A stretch of DNA of 40,288 bases from NCBI RefSeq assembly GCF_019457885.1, contig NZ_JAHZST010000029.1, forward strand, positions 1 through 40,288. The letters run 5' to 3'. Below the pieces are notes generated by a model that saw only the letters and a program-made list of their open reading frames with translations, did no database searches and was not told the DNA's origin. Source of the stretch: Shewanella nanhaiensis (GTDB lineage Bacteria; Pseudomonadota; Gammaproteobacteria; Enterobacterales; Shewanellaceae). This document shows, in pieces, positions 1 to 8,301 of the stretch. Position 1 is the first letter of the stretch. Each line of letters begins with the position of its first letter. The position numbers and the translations under genes are program-made.

Positions 1-81
1 GTTTTTTATCCTCTATTACTTCGCTAAAAGTTAGAGTTCAATTAACATGAGTAGATATTCAGGCAAAGCCTAATTGATGAT

Positions 82-105
82 AACCACCTACTGAAGTAGG
101 TGGTT
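82..105. repeat. 10-bp perfect hairpin
   Basis: Arms AACCACCTAC (82-91) and GTAGGTGGTT (96-105) flank a TGAA loop. No T-run follows on either strand, so it is a weak terminator candidate. It may be the end signal of a plus-strand gene lying left of the window. I see no gene in bases 1-170. Confidence 0.5.
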
Positions 106-118
106 TAGGGCTGAAAAC

Positions 119-144
119 AAAAAAGGAGCCTGAGGGCTCCTTTT
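119..144 (-). terminator. Rho-independent terminator of ndk
   Basis: Arms AAAAGGAGCC (121-130) and GGCTCCTTTT (135-144) with a 4-nt loop. On the minus strand the stem is followed by a run of T. It lies 27 bp past the ndk stop. Confidence 0.85.
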
Positions 145-170
145 ATCAAATTACACGTTATATTCGAAAA

Positions 171-602
171 TTAACGAGTACGTGGGCAAAGCTCTTCAGC
201 ACTGAAGAAGTAAGCAACTTCACGCTCAGCAGAAGCAACAGAATCAGAACCGTGTGCAGCATTCTCATCAATGCTCTCAGCGAAGTCAGCACGGATAGTG
301 CCAGGAGCAGCTTCAGCTGGGTTAGTAGCGCCTAAGATATCACGGTGAGCTAGAACAGCATTCTCGCCTTCAAGCGTTTGAACCATGATAGGACCAGAAG
401 TCATAAATGCAACAAGTGCACCAAAGAAAGGACGCTCACTGTGCTCAGCATAGAAACCTTCAGCTTGCTCTTTGCTTAGGTGAACCATTTTAGATGCGAT
501 GATTTTCAGGCCAGCAGTTTCAAAACGGTTATAGATAGCGCCGATGTTATTTTTTGCAACAGCATCAGGCTTAATGATAGAAAAAGTACGTTCGATAGCC
601 AT
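171..602 (-). CDS. ndk: Nucleoside diphosphate kinase
   Basis: Transfers the gamma-phosphate of ATP onto nucleoside diphosphates, balancing cytoplasmic NTP and dNTP pools. The 143-residue protein has the normal bacterial Ndk length and begins with the typical ERTFSIIKPDAV. It carries the RPFFGALVAFMTSGP segment and the NAAHGSDS active-site loop with the phosphorylated histidine, close to the C-terminus. The start ATG at 602 is preceded by an AGGAAG-like ribosome site. It is the last gene of the minus-strand block after iscX, a neighbourhood seen in many gammaproteobacteria. A perfect TATAAT 44-49 bp upstream suggests its own promoter, so it need not depend on isc read-through. Family assignment is certain. 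Confidence 0.98.
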   Translation of the reverse strand: MAIERTFSIIKPDAVAKNNIGAIYNRFETAGLKIIASKMVHLSKEQAEGFYAEHSERPFFGALVAFMTSGPIMVQTLEGENAVLAHRDILGATNPAEAAPGTIRADFAESIDENAAHGSDSVASAEREVAYFFSAEELCPRTR

Positions 603-645
603 GAAAAGCTTCCTTTTTTATAAACAGGTTTTTGAATTCGCGCGG

Positions 646-651
646 ATTATA
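646..651 (-). promoter_or_regulatory. Predicted -10 element for ndk
   Basis: A perfect TATAAT on the minus strand. I see no good TTGACA-like -35 at 16-18 bp. The perfect 10-bp palindrome CGAAATTTCG (653-662) lies in the spacer and could bind a regulator. The promoter call is inference. Confidence 0.45.
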
Positions 652-724
652 CGAAATTTCGAGACAAAATCCTACCTTTAAAAGCAAGAGAATGAGATCG
701 CGCTCTAAGAACTAAAGATTGCAG

Positions 725-740
725 AGTGATGAAGATCACA
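725..740. promoter_or_regulatory. CRP-like palindrome upstream of ndk
   Basis: AGTGA-N6-TCACA, one base from the CRP core TGTGA-N6-TCACA. It lies between iscX and ndk, about 75 bp upstream of the predicted ndk -10. Function is inference. Confidence 0.35.
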
Positions 741-752
741 GAGGGTTGACGT

Positions 753-784
753 GGTGGATAAAAAGTCGTTAAAAATTATCCACC
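753..784. repeat. 9-bp inverted repeat after iscX
   Basis: GGTGGATAA (753-761) and TTATCCACC (776-784) around a 14-nt A/T-rich loop, 37 bp past the iscX stop. There is no T-run after the stem, so it is a possible RNA end or processing hairpin, not a clear terminator. Confidence 0.4.
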
Positions 785-820
785 TAACTATCTTAATACA
801 TATGACAGATATAGGCTACG

Positions 821-1018
821 CTATATTTCACTTATCCAACAAGCTTGTATCGCTTCAAGTACTCTTTCATTACAATGGTTAGGGTCGTCATCAAACGCAT
901 CTAGCGCTAATACCCATTCATAAAGATCGGTAAAGCGAACAGACGCAGGGTCAACCTCTGGAAACTTTTCAAGCAACTCTATCGCAATATCGAGCGAATC
1001 AATCCATTTAAGTGACAT
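821..1018 (-). CDS. iscX: Fe-S assembly protein IscX
   Basis: A small acidic protein of 65 residues, the usual IscX length. It binds IscS and modulates its desulfurase activity, probably as an iron-dependent adaptor. The sequence opens with the typical short segment LKWIDSLDIAIELLEKFPEVDP and contains the DLYEWVLALDAFDDDP core with its acidic cluster. It sits last in the isc gene order, as in E. coli, but is separated from fdx by 108 bp and a terminator-like hairpin, so its expression may be uncoupled from the rest. An AGGAG ribosome site lies upstream of the ATG. Confidence 0.95.
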   Translation of the reverse strand: MSLKWIDSLDIAIELLEKFPEVDPASVRFTDLYEWVLALDAFDDDPNHCNERVLEAIQACWISEI

Positions 1019-1070
1019 AATAAAGCTCCTATTATCTCCGTGAATACCAACAAATTATAGAAGGCCTATA

Positions 1071-1099
1071 AAAAAGGCCAGCTATTTAGCTGACCTTTT
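1071..1099 (-). terminator. Terminator-like hairpin between fdx and iscX
   Basis: On the minus strand the 12-bp stem AAAAGGTCAGCT/AGCTGGCCTTTT has one U-G wobble, a 4-nt loop, and a T-run. On the plus strand the wobble becomes a C-A mismatch, so it fits minus-strand RNA. It would end or attenuate the isc transcript after fdx. Confidence 0.75.
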
Positions 1100-1126
1100 A
1101 ATTGTTTCATGCCTAAGAAGCTAGGC

Positions 1127-1465
1127 TTAGTGGCCTTCACTCACCATATTGATAGTGTATTTAGGAATATCAACCACAAGATCGCTACTCGGCACTTTTG
1201 ATTGACACGAAAGTCTACTTTCCGGCTCTAAACCCCATGCCTTGTCTAACATGTCATCTTCAAGCTCATCGCTCTCTTCAAGCTCGTCGAAGCCTTCTCT
1301 GATGATCACATGGCATGTTGTGCATGCACAAGATTTCTCACAAGCATGCTCAATATGAATGCCATTACGTAAAGCAACATCTAACACTGTCTCACCTTCA
1401 GCCGCTTCAACCACTGCACCGTCGGGACATAACTCTTCATGGGGTAGAAATACTATTTGTGGCAT
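1127..1465 (-). CDS. fdx: ISC-type [2Fe-2S] ferredoxin
   Basis: Electron carrier of the ISC pathway, thought to feed electrons for sulfur reduction during cluster building on IscU. The 112-residue length matches E. coli Fdx. Cluster ligands are visible in HACEKSCACTTC (C-x5-C-x2-C, around residues 42-51) and in the later RLSCQS (around residue 87). The acidic stretch ELEESDELEDDMLDKAWGL typical of ISC ferredoxins lies between them. It begins 23 bp after hscA. A terminator-like hairpin follows. Confidence 0.97.
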   Translation of the reverse strand: MPQIVFLPHEELCPDGAVVEAAEGETVLDVALRNGIHIEHACEKSCACTTCHVIIREGFDELEESDELEDDMLDKAWGLEPESRLSCQSKVPSSDLVVDIPKYTINMVSEGH

Positions 1466-1488
1466 CTTATTTACCTATTGATTACCCG

Positions 1489-3351
1489 TTAAATACTATC
1501 AACTGATTGGCCCTTCAATGCCAACTTGATTGAATTATCCATACGCTTAGCCGCAAAATCTTGCGTACTAGCATCTAAAGCTTCGATCGCTTTCTCTATT
1601 GCATCTGCATCATCTTGGCTGCTGATCTGCGACAAGTTAGCCATGGCTTGCTCAATATCGCTGCGTTCACTCTCTGTCAAAAGCACGGCATCTTTTTGCA
1701 AAGCAGCTGATAAGGTCTCTAATACCCTTGCAGCTTCCACTTTTTGCTCTGCCAGCATACGCCTAGTGATATCTTCTTTCGCATTCGCCATAGAGTCTTT
1801 GAGCATGGTACCAATCTCTTCATCAGTTAACCCAAAAGAAGGCTTAACTTGAATGCTAGACTGTACTCCCGTCGATTTCTCCATAGCTGTGACACTTAAC
1901 AACCCATCAGCGTCAACCTGAAAAGTCACACGTATATGTGCAGCGCCAGCAGCTAAAGGGGGGATCCCCTTAAGTGTAAACCTTGCCAAAGAGCGGCAGT
2001 CATCAACCAGCTCTCGCTCACCTTGAACCACGTGGAATGCCATTGCTGTTTGGCCATCTTTAAATGTGGTGAACTCCTGGGCCTTAGCAACAGGAATCGT
2101 CGTATTGCGCGATACAATCTTCTCGACTAACCCGCCCATGGTTTCTATACCCAATGATAAAGGCAGCACATCGAGAAGCAGAAGATCTGACTCAGGCTTA
2201 TTGCCAACTAAAATATCAGCTTGAATCGCTGCGCCGATGGCGACGACTCTGTCAGGATCAATGGAGGTTAATGGCTCTTTACCAAAAAATTTCTCCACCA
2301 GCTCGCGCACAAGTGGTACGCGGGTAGAACCACCCACCATCACGGTTTCTAATACTTCATCAGTAGTGACACCTGCATCACGCAAGGCTCGACGACAGCT
2401 GCTAACTGTTTTCTTAACTAAGCTACTGATTAAATTGTCAAATATGTCTTTAGTGACATCATGAGTTAACTCAGCACCATCATCCAGTTTAATAGAGGCT
2501 GTTACTTGAACATTATCAGTAAGTGCCTCCTTCACCCGTCGAGACTCAATCAGAAGGCGACGACTTAAGGTTGCAGAGGGTGATGCTAGCTGCCACTCAT
2601 TCAATAGGTGCTGAAATAGAAGATGATCAAAATCATCACCACCTAAAGCTGAATCACCGCCAGTGGCTAATACTTCAAACACCCCTTTATGCAAACGTAA
2701 TATTGAGATATCAAAAGTTCCGCCACCAAGATCATAGATGGCAATAACGCCCTCTTGTCCAGAATCAAGTCCATAAGCGATTGCAGCTGCAGTAGGCTCA
2801 TTAAGTAATCTCAGCACTTTCACGCCAAGTAAGCCTGCAGCATCTTTAGTACCTTGGCGCTGTGCGTCATCGAAATACGCAGGAACCGTGATAACAACGC
2901 CTTCTAACTCGCCACCTAAGGTTTTTTCAGCACGTGAAACTAAAGGTTTTAAAATTTCAGCAGAAACCTGTATCGGGTTGACTTTGCCCTGCTTAGTTAC
3001 GAACACAGGTAGACCGTTTTCACTGGTTTCTAGTTGATAGGGTAAATCTTGTACCCCAGAGCGAATATCATTCAAGCTGCGTCCCATAAAACGCTTAACT
3101 GAAATAATGGTATTTTGTGGATCTTTCGCTGAGTTAACTTCGGCATCCAATCCAACCTCTACGCCCTCTTGGGTGTATCGAACCACCGAAGGTAATGAGT
3201 GATGGGACTTGTCATCTGGCAGCGTGTTTGCGACGCCACTGCGAACAGCCGCAACTAACGAGTTTGTGGTACCTAAATCAATACCAACCGCCAGACGATG
3301 TTGATGGGGAGCGGCACTCTGTCCGGGCTCAGCGATCTGCAATAGGGCCAT
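1489..3351 (-). CDS. hscA: Hsp70-type chaperone HscA
   Basis: Specialised DnaK-like ATPase that, with HscB, recognises IscU and drives release of its Fe-S cluster to acceptor proteins. The 620-residue length is typical. The N-terminal nucleotide-binding domain (about residues 20-385) shows GIDLGTTNSLVAAV, the IYDLGGGTFDISIL phosphate loop and VMVGGSTRVPLV. The substrate-binding and lid domains follow. It lies 78 bp downstream of hscB and 23 bp upstream of fdx. Its client motif LPPVK is present in the IscU encoded nearby, so the chaperone/client pair is complete. Confidence 0.97.
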   Translation of the reverse strand: MALLQIAEPGQSAAPHQHRLAVGIDLGTTNSLVAAVRSGVANTLPDDKSHHSLPSVVRYTQEGVEVGLDAEVNSAKDPQNTIISVKRFMGRSLNDIRSGVQDLPYQLETSENGLPVFVTKQGKVNPIQVSAEILKPLVSRAEKTLGGELEGVVITVPAYFDDAQRQGTKDAAGLLGVKVLRLLNEPTAAAIAYGLDSGQEGVIAIYDLGGGTFDISILRLHKGVFEVLATGGDSALGGDDFDHLLFQHLLNEWQLASPSATLSRRLLIESRRVKEALTDNVQVTASIKLDDGAELTHDVTKDIFDNLISSLVKKTVSSCRRALRDAGVTTDEVLETVMVGGSTRVPLVRELVEKFFGKEPLTSIDPDRVVAIGAAIQADILVGNKPESDLLLLDVLPLSLGIETMGGLVEKIVSRNTTIPVAKAQEFTTFKDGQTAMAFHVVQGERELVDDCRSLARFTLKGIPPLAAGAAHIRVTFQVDADGLLSVTAMEKSTGVQSSIQVKPSFGLTDEEIGTMLKDSMANAKEDITRRMLAEQKVEAARVLETLSAALQKDAVLLTESERSDIEQAMANLSQISSQDDADAIEKAIEALDASTQDFAAKRMDNSIKLALKGQSVDSI

Positions 3352-3429
3352 AAGATTCCAACCTAAAAATTAGCAAAAGAGAAAAAAGCTAATCAATTAA
3401 AAGACGATTAATATTGTGACAATGTAAGC

Positions 3430-3954
3430 TTACTCAAACAAGGCATCTTCGATACGTTCTAACTCAATCTGCAATTTTGCCATAAATTTAAGCTTACGGA
3501 TAAGTTCAGCAGCTTGAAGTAACTCAGCTTCATTGGTGCTCGAGAGTAATCCACTCAGATCTTCAGCAATCTGTTTTGCATAATCACTAAACGACTCATG
3601 GAGATCTGAGATAACCGCATCAGGATCACTGCTATCAGAGATATCTTCAAGTGATTCACGCCACTCCATCTGCTGCATCAAAAAGTGCGTATCTTTGACC
3701 GTTGTCGACTCATGTTTTAGATCGATCCCATTCAATGAAAGCATATGTTCAGCTCTCAATATCGGATCCTTTAACGTCGAAAAACCATCATTGACTTGTG
3801 CAGTACGCTGTACTGCGATGCGCTTATCTTGCTCACTGGCATTAGCGAACTTATCGGGATGTACCGCCCTTTGCAGTTCGCGATAGCGCTCTGCAAGTAA
3901 GGCGGTGTCGATTTGGTAGGTAGGGGTAAAACTAAACAGCTCAAAATAGTTCAT
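3430..3954 (-). CDS. hscB: J-domain co-chaperone HscB
   Basis: Co-chaperone that delivers IscU to HscA and stimulates its ATPase. The 174-residue protein has an N-terminal J domain (about 1-75) with the essential HPD tripeptide in RAVHPDKFA, followed by a C-terminal helical bundle that binds IscU. The start MNYFELF is characteristic of the family. It follows iscA by 11 bp, indicating one operon. Confidence 0.97.
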   Translation of the reverse strand: MNYFELFSFTPTYQIDTALLAERYRELQRAVHPDKFANASEQDKRIAVQRTAQVNDGFSTLKDPILRAEHMLSLNGIDLKHESTTVKDTHFLMQQMEWRESLEDISDSSDPDAVISDLHESFSDYAKQIAEDLSGLLSSTNEAELLQAAELIRKLKFMAKLQIELERIEDALFE

Positions 3955-3965
3955 GGTTTAATTCT

Positions 3966-4289
3966 TTAGACTGTGAAACTTTCACCACAGCCGCACTCCC
4001 CTTTAGCGTTGGGATTGTTAAACTGGAAACCTTCATTGAGCCCTTCTTTGACGAAGTCTAACTCGATCCCCTGAAGGTAGATAAAGCTTTTCGCATCGAT
4101 AATAATTTTAACACCATCGATCTCATACACTTCATCATCAGCGTTCAAATCATCAACAAACTCAATGATGTAAGCCATCCCTGAACACCCTGATGTTTTG
4201 AGCCCTAATCGTAAACCAATTCCCTTGCCGCGGCTGTCCAGAAAGCTTTTAACGCGTTCGGCAGCCGCAGGAGTCATTGAAATAGCCAT
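3966..4289 (-). CDS. iscA: A-type Fe-S carrier IscA
   Basis: Carries or delivers iron or Fe-S clusters downstream of the IscU scaffold. The 107-residue protein has the three conserved cysteines of A-type carriers, one in GCSGMAYI and two in the C-terminal ECGCGESF. It is separated from iscU by 14 bp and from hscB by 11 bp. ErpA is a paralogue of the same fold, but the position inside the isc operon identifies IscA. Confidence 0.97.
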   Translation of the reverse strand: MAISMTPAAAERVKSFLDSRGKGIGLRLGLKTSGCSGMAYIIEFVDDLNADDEVYEIDGVKIIIDAKSFIYLQGIELDFVKEGLNEGFQFNNPNAKGECGCGESFTV

Positions 4290-4303
4290 CTTAACTCCGG
4301 AAA

Positions 4304-4687
4304 TTACTTATCTTGCTTTGACTTATAATCATCAATCGCCGCTTTAATTGCATCTTCGGCCAAAATTGAGCAATGGATCTTCACAGGAGGTAGTGCAAGC
4401 TCTTCAGCAATATCAGTATTTTTAATCGCAGCCGCTTCTTCAATCGTCTTACCTTTAACCCACTCGGTCACAAGTGAGCTAGAAGCTATCGCGCTGCCAC
4501 AACCGTAAGTTTTGAACTTGGCATCTTCAATCACGCCATCAGCATCAATTCTAAGTTGAAGCTTCATTACGTCACCACAAGCTGGTGCCCCCACCATACC
4601 TGTCACAACTGACGGATCATTTTTATCGAAAGAACCTACGTTACGTGGATTCTCATAGTGATCGAGTACTTTTTCGCTATAAGCCAT
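4304..4687 (-). CDS. iscU: Fe-S scaffold protein IscU
   Basis: Scaffold on which [2Fe-2S] and [4Fe-4S] clusters are built from IscS-derived sulfur. The 127-residue protein shows the three ligand cysteines (GAPACGDVMKL, TYGCGSAIASSS, KIHCSILAEDA) with the adjacent histidine. LPPVK, the motif read by HscA, lies just before the last cysteine. It lies between iscS (45-bp gap) and iscA (14-bp gap). Confidence 0.98.
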   Translation of the reverse strand: MAYSEKVLDHYENPRNVGSFDKNDPSVVTGMVGAPACGDVMKLQLRIDADGVIEDAKFKTYGCGSAIASSSLVTEWVKGKTIEEAAAIKNTDIAEELALPPVKIHCSILAEDAIKAAIDDYKSKQDK

Positions 4688-4732
4688 GATACTACTCCAA
4701 ATTCTATTGATTAGTTATTGTTTAATATTGGA

Positions 4733-5947
4733 TTAATGGTGAGCCCACTGAACCTGTTCAAGGTCAACACCATCTTTAAACATCTCCCAAAGTGGAGACA
4801 TATCCCGCAAACTATCAATAGATTTATTAATTGTTTCAATTGCGTGGTCGATCTCTTCTTCAGTCGTGAAACGACCAATTGAGAATCGAATTGAGCTATG
4901 TGCCATCTCATCATTTAAGCCTAGTGCACGAAGTACATAACTTGGTTCCAAGCTTGCGGAAGTACAAGCAGAACCCGATGAAACAGCCAGATCTTTCAGG
5001 GCCATCATCAATGACTCACCTTCAACAAAATTGAAGCTGACATTGAGACTGCCACAGTAACGTTGTTCAACATCACCGTTAATATAGGTCTCTTCGATGC
5101 CTTTAACACCGTTCCAAAGACGGTCACGTAGCCCAGCAATACGTGCATTATCTGATTCCATATCAGCTTTTGCGATTGCAGCAGCTTCACCCATACCAAC
5201 AATTTGGTGAGTCGCTAACGTACCACTACGCATACCACGCTCGTGTCCACCACCATGCATAGCCGCCTCTAGACGAATACGTGGCTTACGGCGAACATAC
5301 AGTGCACCAATCCCTTTAGGTCCGTACATTTTGTGAGCTGAAATAGAAAGTAGATCGACTTTGGTTTCCTGGACATCAAGCGGTAACTTGCCTGCACTTT
5401 GCGCAGCATCGACATGGAAGATAATCTTCTTGCTACGGCAAAGTTCACCAATGGCATTAATGTCATGGATCACGCCAATCTCATTGTTTACGTGCATGAT
5501 GCTAACTAGAACAGTGTCTTCACGCATTGCAGCTTCAATAGTAGCCAATGGAATAAGACCGTTAGCTTCTGGTGCAAGGTAAGTCACCTCAAAACCTTCG
5601 CGCTCAAGTTGGCGACAAGTATCGAGTACCGCTTTGTGCTCTGTCTTACTGGTAATGATGTGCTTGCCTTTCTTCTGGTAAAAGTGAGCCACACCTTTAA
5701 TCGCTAGGTTGTCAGACTCAGTAGCACCGGATGTAAATACGATCTCACGAGGATCGGCATTAATTAGATCAGCAACTTGGTTACGGGCAATATCGACAGC
5801 TTCTTCAGCTTGCCAACCATAACGGTGAGAACGGGATGCCGGGTTACCAAAGATGCCGTCCATAGTCATGCACTGCATCATTTTTTCTGCAACACGGGGA
5901 TCAACCGGCGTAGTCGCAGCGTAATCTAAGTAGATAGGAAGCTTCAT
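4733..5947 (-). CDS. iscS: Cysteine desulfurase IscS
   Basis: PLP enzyme that converts cysteine to alanine and loads persulfide sulfur for Fe-S clusters, tRNA thiolation and other acceptors. The 404-residue form starting MKLPIYLDYAATTPVDP is the E. coli length. A longer in-frame start at 5995 exists but has no conserved N-terminus, and the ATG at 5947 has a GGAG ribosome site. The PLP lysine lies in SISAHKMYGPKG and the persulfide cysteine in SSGSACTSASLEPSYVLRALG. It is the first enzyme gene after iscR (75-bp gap). Confidence 0.98.
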   Translation of the reverse strand: MKLPIYLDYAATTPVDPRVAEKMMQCMTMDGIFGNPASRSHRYGWQAEEAVDIARNQVADLINADPREIVFTSGATESDNLAIKGVAHFYQKKGKHIITSKTEHKAVLDTCRQLEREGFEVTYLAPEANGLIPLATIEAAMREDTVLVSIMHVNNEIGVIHDINAIGELCRSKKIIFHVDAAQSAGKLPLDVQETKVDLLSISAHKMYGPKGIGALYVRRKPRIRLEAAMHGGGHERGMRSGTLATHQIVGMGEAAAIAKADMESDNARIAGLRDRLWNGVKGIEETYINGDVEQRYCGSLNVSFNFVEGESLMMALKDLAVSSGSACTSASLEPSYVLRALGLNDEMAHSSIRFSIGRFTTEEEIDHAIETINKSIDSLRDMSPLWEMFKDGVDLEQVQWAHH

Positions 5948-6022
5948 TACACACTCCGTACAGCGTAACCTTGAGTAAGGTCGAACAAAGTACAAAAAAA
6001 ATTATAAAATAACAAAGTTAAC

Positions 6023-6484
6023 TTATAGTGTTACTCTTTGTTCCTGTTGTATTTCATCTTGTTTTATAGAGATAAATTGTACATCTCGTTTCGTCATTAA
6101 ACCCGCAAGACTAATACCATTTAAAAAATCAGAAATCTGCTTACTCAGATCTCCCCAAAGTGAATGGGTAAGACAGCGAGTTCCGCTTTGACAGTTTCCT
6201 TGTCCTTGGCAACGGGTAGCATCGACAGACTCATCGACTGCACGTACCACCATACCAACAGATATCTCTCCTGCATCAGCACCTAAACGGTAGCCACCGC
6301 CTGGTCCTCTGACACTAGAAACCAATCCTTGCTTTCTGAGTTTTGCGAAAAGTTGTTCGAGGTAAGAAAGTGATATCCCCTGACGTTCAGAAATATCGGC
6401 CAACGGAACAGGTCCAGCGGTTGAATGCATAGCAACATCTAACATGGCTGTAACAGCATACCGACCTTTTGATGTAAGTTTCAT
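6023..6484 (-). CDS. iscR: Fe-S cluster regulator IscR
   Basis: Rrf2-family regulator that holds a [2Fe-2S] cluster and represses its own operon when clusters are plentiful. The 153-residue form begins MKLTSKGRYAVTAML; a start six codons earlier is possible but not conserved. The winged-helix DNA-binding region is N-terminal (PLADISERQGISLSYLEQLFAKLRKQGLV). The cluster ligands are in CQGQGNCQSGTRCLTH, that is C-x5-C-x5-C-x2-H. Two tandem IscR-type sites lie 41 to 90 bp upstream of the start, so autoregulation is expected. Confidence 0.98.
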   Translation of the reverse strand: MKLTSKGRYAVTAMLDVAMHSTAGPVPLADISERQGISLSYLEQLFAKLRKQGLVSSVRGPGGGYRLGADAGEISVGMVVRAVDESVDATRCQGQGNCQSGTRCLTHSLWGDLSKQISDFLNGISLAGLMTKRDVQFISIKQDEIQQEQRVTL

Positions 6485-6516
6485 AGCGACTACAGCTCCC
6501 AAAAATGCTTAAGTGA

Positions 6517-6545
6517 ATTCAAACATACCTGAGTATTTTAGTCAA
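6517..6545 (-). promoter_or_regulatory. Predicted isc operon promoter
   Basis: Minus strand: -35 TTGACT (6545-6540), 17-bp spacer, -10 TTGAAT (6522-6517). The -35 and much of the spacer lie inside the proximal IscR site, so IscR binding would block RNA polymerase. The start of transcription is inferred near 6510. Confidence 0.55.
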
Positions 6546-6574
6546 GTATTAAACCTAGTAGTTTAGTCAAGTAT
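6525..6574 (-). promoter_or_regulatory. Two tandem IscR type-1 binding sites
   Basis: Two adjacent 25-bp sites read on the minus strand. The proximal one (6549-6525) matches the type-1 consensus as I recall it (ATASYYGACTRWWWYAGTCRRSTAT) at all but one position. The distal one (6574-6550) shares ATACTTGACTAAA but diverges in its second half. They form a 25-bp direct repeat. E. coli iscR also has two such sites. Confidence 0.75.
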
Positions 6575-6611
6575 TAAGCTTGGCATTTGAGCTAAATGGC
6601 TTTTTCGCCAT

Positions 6612-6647
6612 TAAACAAAAATACCCCTCGAGTTTGGTGGGGTATTT
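6612..6647 (-). terminator. Terminator after cysE
   Basis: Stem AAATACCCC (6619-6627) with GGGGTATTT (6639-6647). On the minus strand the stem is followed by TTGTTT. It separates the trmJ-cysE transcript from the isc promoter. Confidence 0.75.
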
Positions 6648-6701
6648 AACCTGTTTTACTCAATTTTTTCAATGAATCTTTATCATAATACTCACGAAAT
6701 C

Positions 6702-7523
6702 TCAGATTATGGGATCAAACTCATCAATTGCTTTCTTTCTCTTCTGCGCAGCAGCATGTTCAGCATCACTAAACTCATCCACTTCAAGTTCAGGAAGTTT
6801 ATCTGTACACACTGAACCTCCCATGGATTGAACTGCCTGACAGACCTCCTGAACCTTTGAATCCATTAAGTGCATATGATCCAGCATCTGCCCAATCGCA
6901 TTAGCGACGGGATCTGGATTATCCGGTGAAACTGCGTAAGCATCGAAGCCATATTTCTTCGCCATTTCGCTGCGTCTTTTCGTCTGCTCTTTAGTGACAT
7001 CACTCGGCGTTGCAACCACCCTGCCGGGGATCCCAACGACCGTGGTGTCTTTAGGAACATCTTTAACCACGACCGAGTTAGAGCCAACTCTAGCACCGTC
7101 ATGCATAGTAATAGGACCGAGAACCTGTGCTCCAGCACCAATCACAACATTATTCCCTAACGTTGGATGGCGCTTACCCGACTGCCAAGTTGTGCCACCA
7201 AGTGTCACACCGTGATAGAGAGTACAGTCATCGCCAATTTCGGCAGTCTCGCCAATCACCACTCCCATACCATGATCGATAAAAAAGCGATCACCAATAC
7301 GTGCACCAGGGTGAATTTCAACCCCCGTTAACCAACGGGAAAAAGTAGATAAACAACGAGAGAGAAGTCGCCATCGACTAAGCCAAAGTTTATGGCTCAC
7401 TCTATGGATCCAAATAGCTTGCATGCCAGGGTAATTCAATAATATCTCTAAAGTACCGTGAGCTGCGGGATCACGATGATAGATTGAGGCTATATCATCT
7501 TTAATTCTGGCTATCACTCCCAT
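6702..7523 (-). CDS. cysE: Serine O-acetyltransferase
   Basis: Makes O-acetylserine from serine and acetyl-CoA, the committed step of cysteine synthesis. The 273-residue length fits CysE. The protein has an N-terminal helical part and a hexapeptide-repeat left-handed beta-helix (about residues 70-175) with FIDHGMGVVIGETAEIG and LYHGVTLGGTTWQSGKRHPTLG, which hold the catalytic Asp/His. The tail of about 90 residues ends EFDPII, and a C-terminal isoleucine often serves cysteine synthase binding and feedback. It lies 13 bp after trmJ and before iscR. A cysE next to iscR is also known in Azotobacter and Pseudomonas, linking cysteine supply to IscS. Confidence 0.96.
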   Translation of the reverse strand: MGVIARIKDDIASIYHRDPAAHGTLEILLNYPGMQAIWIHRVSHKLWLSRWRLLSRCLSTFSRWLTGVEIHPGARIGDRFFIDHGMGVVIGETAEIGDDCTLYHGVTLGGTTWQSGKRHPTLGNNVVIGAGAQVLGPITMHDGARVGSNSVVVKDVPKDTTVVGIPGRVVATPSDVTKEQTKRRSEMAKKYGFDAYAVSPDNPDPVANAIGQMLDHMHLMDSKVQEVCQAVQSMGGSVCTDKLPELEVDEFSDAEHAAAQKRKKAIDEFDPII

Positions 7524-7536
7524 TGTGACCGACTCC

Positions 7537-8301
7537 TTATGTTTCGCTCTTATCTTTTATCGCCACTTTCTTATCGATAGAAGTCAGCATGCCACGAAGA
7601 ATATTCATCTCTTGCTTTTCAAGTCTTGCCCGACTAAAGAGTCGACGCAGCTTGGTCATCACTTGTCCTGGATGTTGTTTAACAATAAAGCCAGTATTGA
7701 GTAACGTCTTTTCAAGGTGAGTGAAAAAATTCTCACGTTCACTTGCAAATGGATACTCATTTTCCGGCTCAACATAATCGGCAGGCTTGGCATTTTCAAA
7801 ATCACGTTGCACCTGAGCTAAGTGAGCCACACGCGCTTCATAACAGATGATCTGCACAGCTTGGGCCAGGTTTAATGAGGTATATTCAGGGTTGGCAGGA
7901 ATCGCGACATGGTAGTTACACTTCTGTAACTCTTCATTTGTCAGGCCATTATTTTCACGCCCGAATACGATAGCGACAGGACCGGTTAATGCAGAGGATA
8001 CGAGTTTTTCTCCCGCTTCTCTTGGCTCTAACATAGGCCAGTCTAATGTGCGACTTCTTGCGCTGGTCGCTATCACTAAACTGCAATCAGCAATCGCCTC
8101 GGCAACACTATCAACCGTAACGGCATGTTTAAGAATATCTGATGCACCAGCAGCCAAGGCCACAGAGTGACCATCTGGCTCAACTCTTGGCTCAGCTAAA
8201 TAAAGTGTGGAGAGGCCCATGGTTTTCATTGCACGAGCGGTGGAACCTATGTTACCTGGATGAGATGTACCAACGAGAACGACGCGAATATTGCTTAGCA
8301 T
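7537..8301 (-). CDS. trmJ: tRNA 2'-O-methyltransferase TrmJ
   Basis: SPOUT-class SAM-dependent enzyme that 2'-O-methylates position 32 in the anticodon loop of several tRNAs. The 254-residue form starts MLSNIRVVLVGTSHPGNIGS. An upstream in-frame ATG at 8358 would add 19 unconserved residues. SPOUT motifs are GNIGSTARAMKTMGL, IVFGRENNGLTNEEL and NPEYTSLNLAQAVQI, the last forming the knot. The C-terminal helices complete the domain. It is co-transcribed with cysE and precedes iscR, as in E. coli. Confidence 0.95.
   Translation of the reverse strand: MLSNIRVVLVGTSHPGNIGSTARAMKTMGLSTLYLAEPRVEPDGHSVALAAGASDILKHAVTVDSVAEAIADCSLVIATSARSRTLDWPMLEPREAGEKLVSSALTGPVAIVFGRENNGLTNEELQKCNYHVAIPANPEYTSLNLAQAVQIICYEARVAHLAQVQRDFENAKPADYVEPENEYPFASERENFFTHLEKTLLNTGFIVKQHPGQVMTKLRRLFSRARLEKQEMNILRGMLTSIDKKVAIKDKSET

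Noticed and set aside
82..105. Hairpin considered as an IS200/IS605-type end
   Set aside because: No transposase gene or second end is visible; a plain hairpin is the safer call.
4711..4914. 67-codon minus-strand ORF within iscS
   Set aside because: Out-of-frame shadow of iscS.
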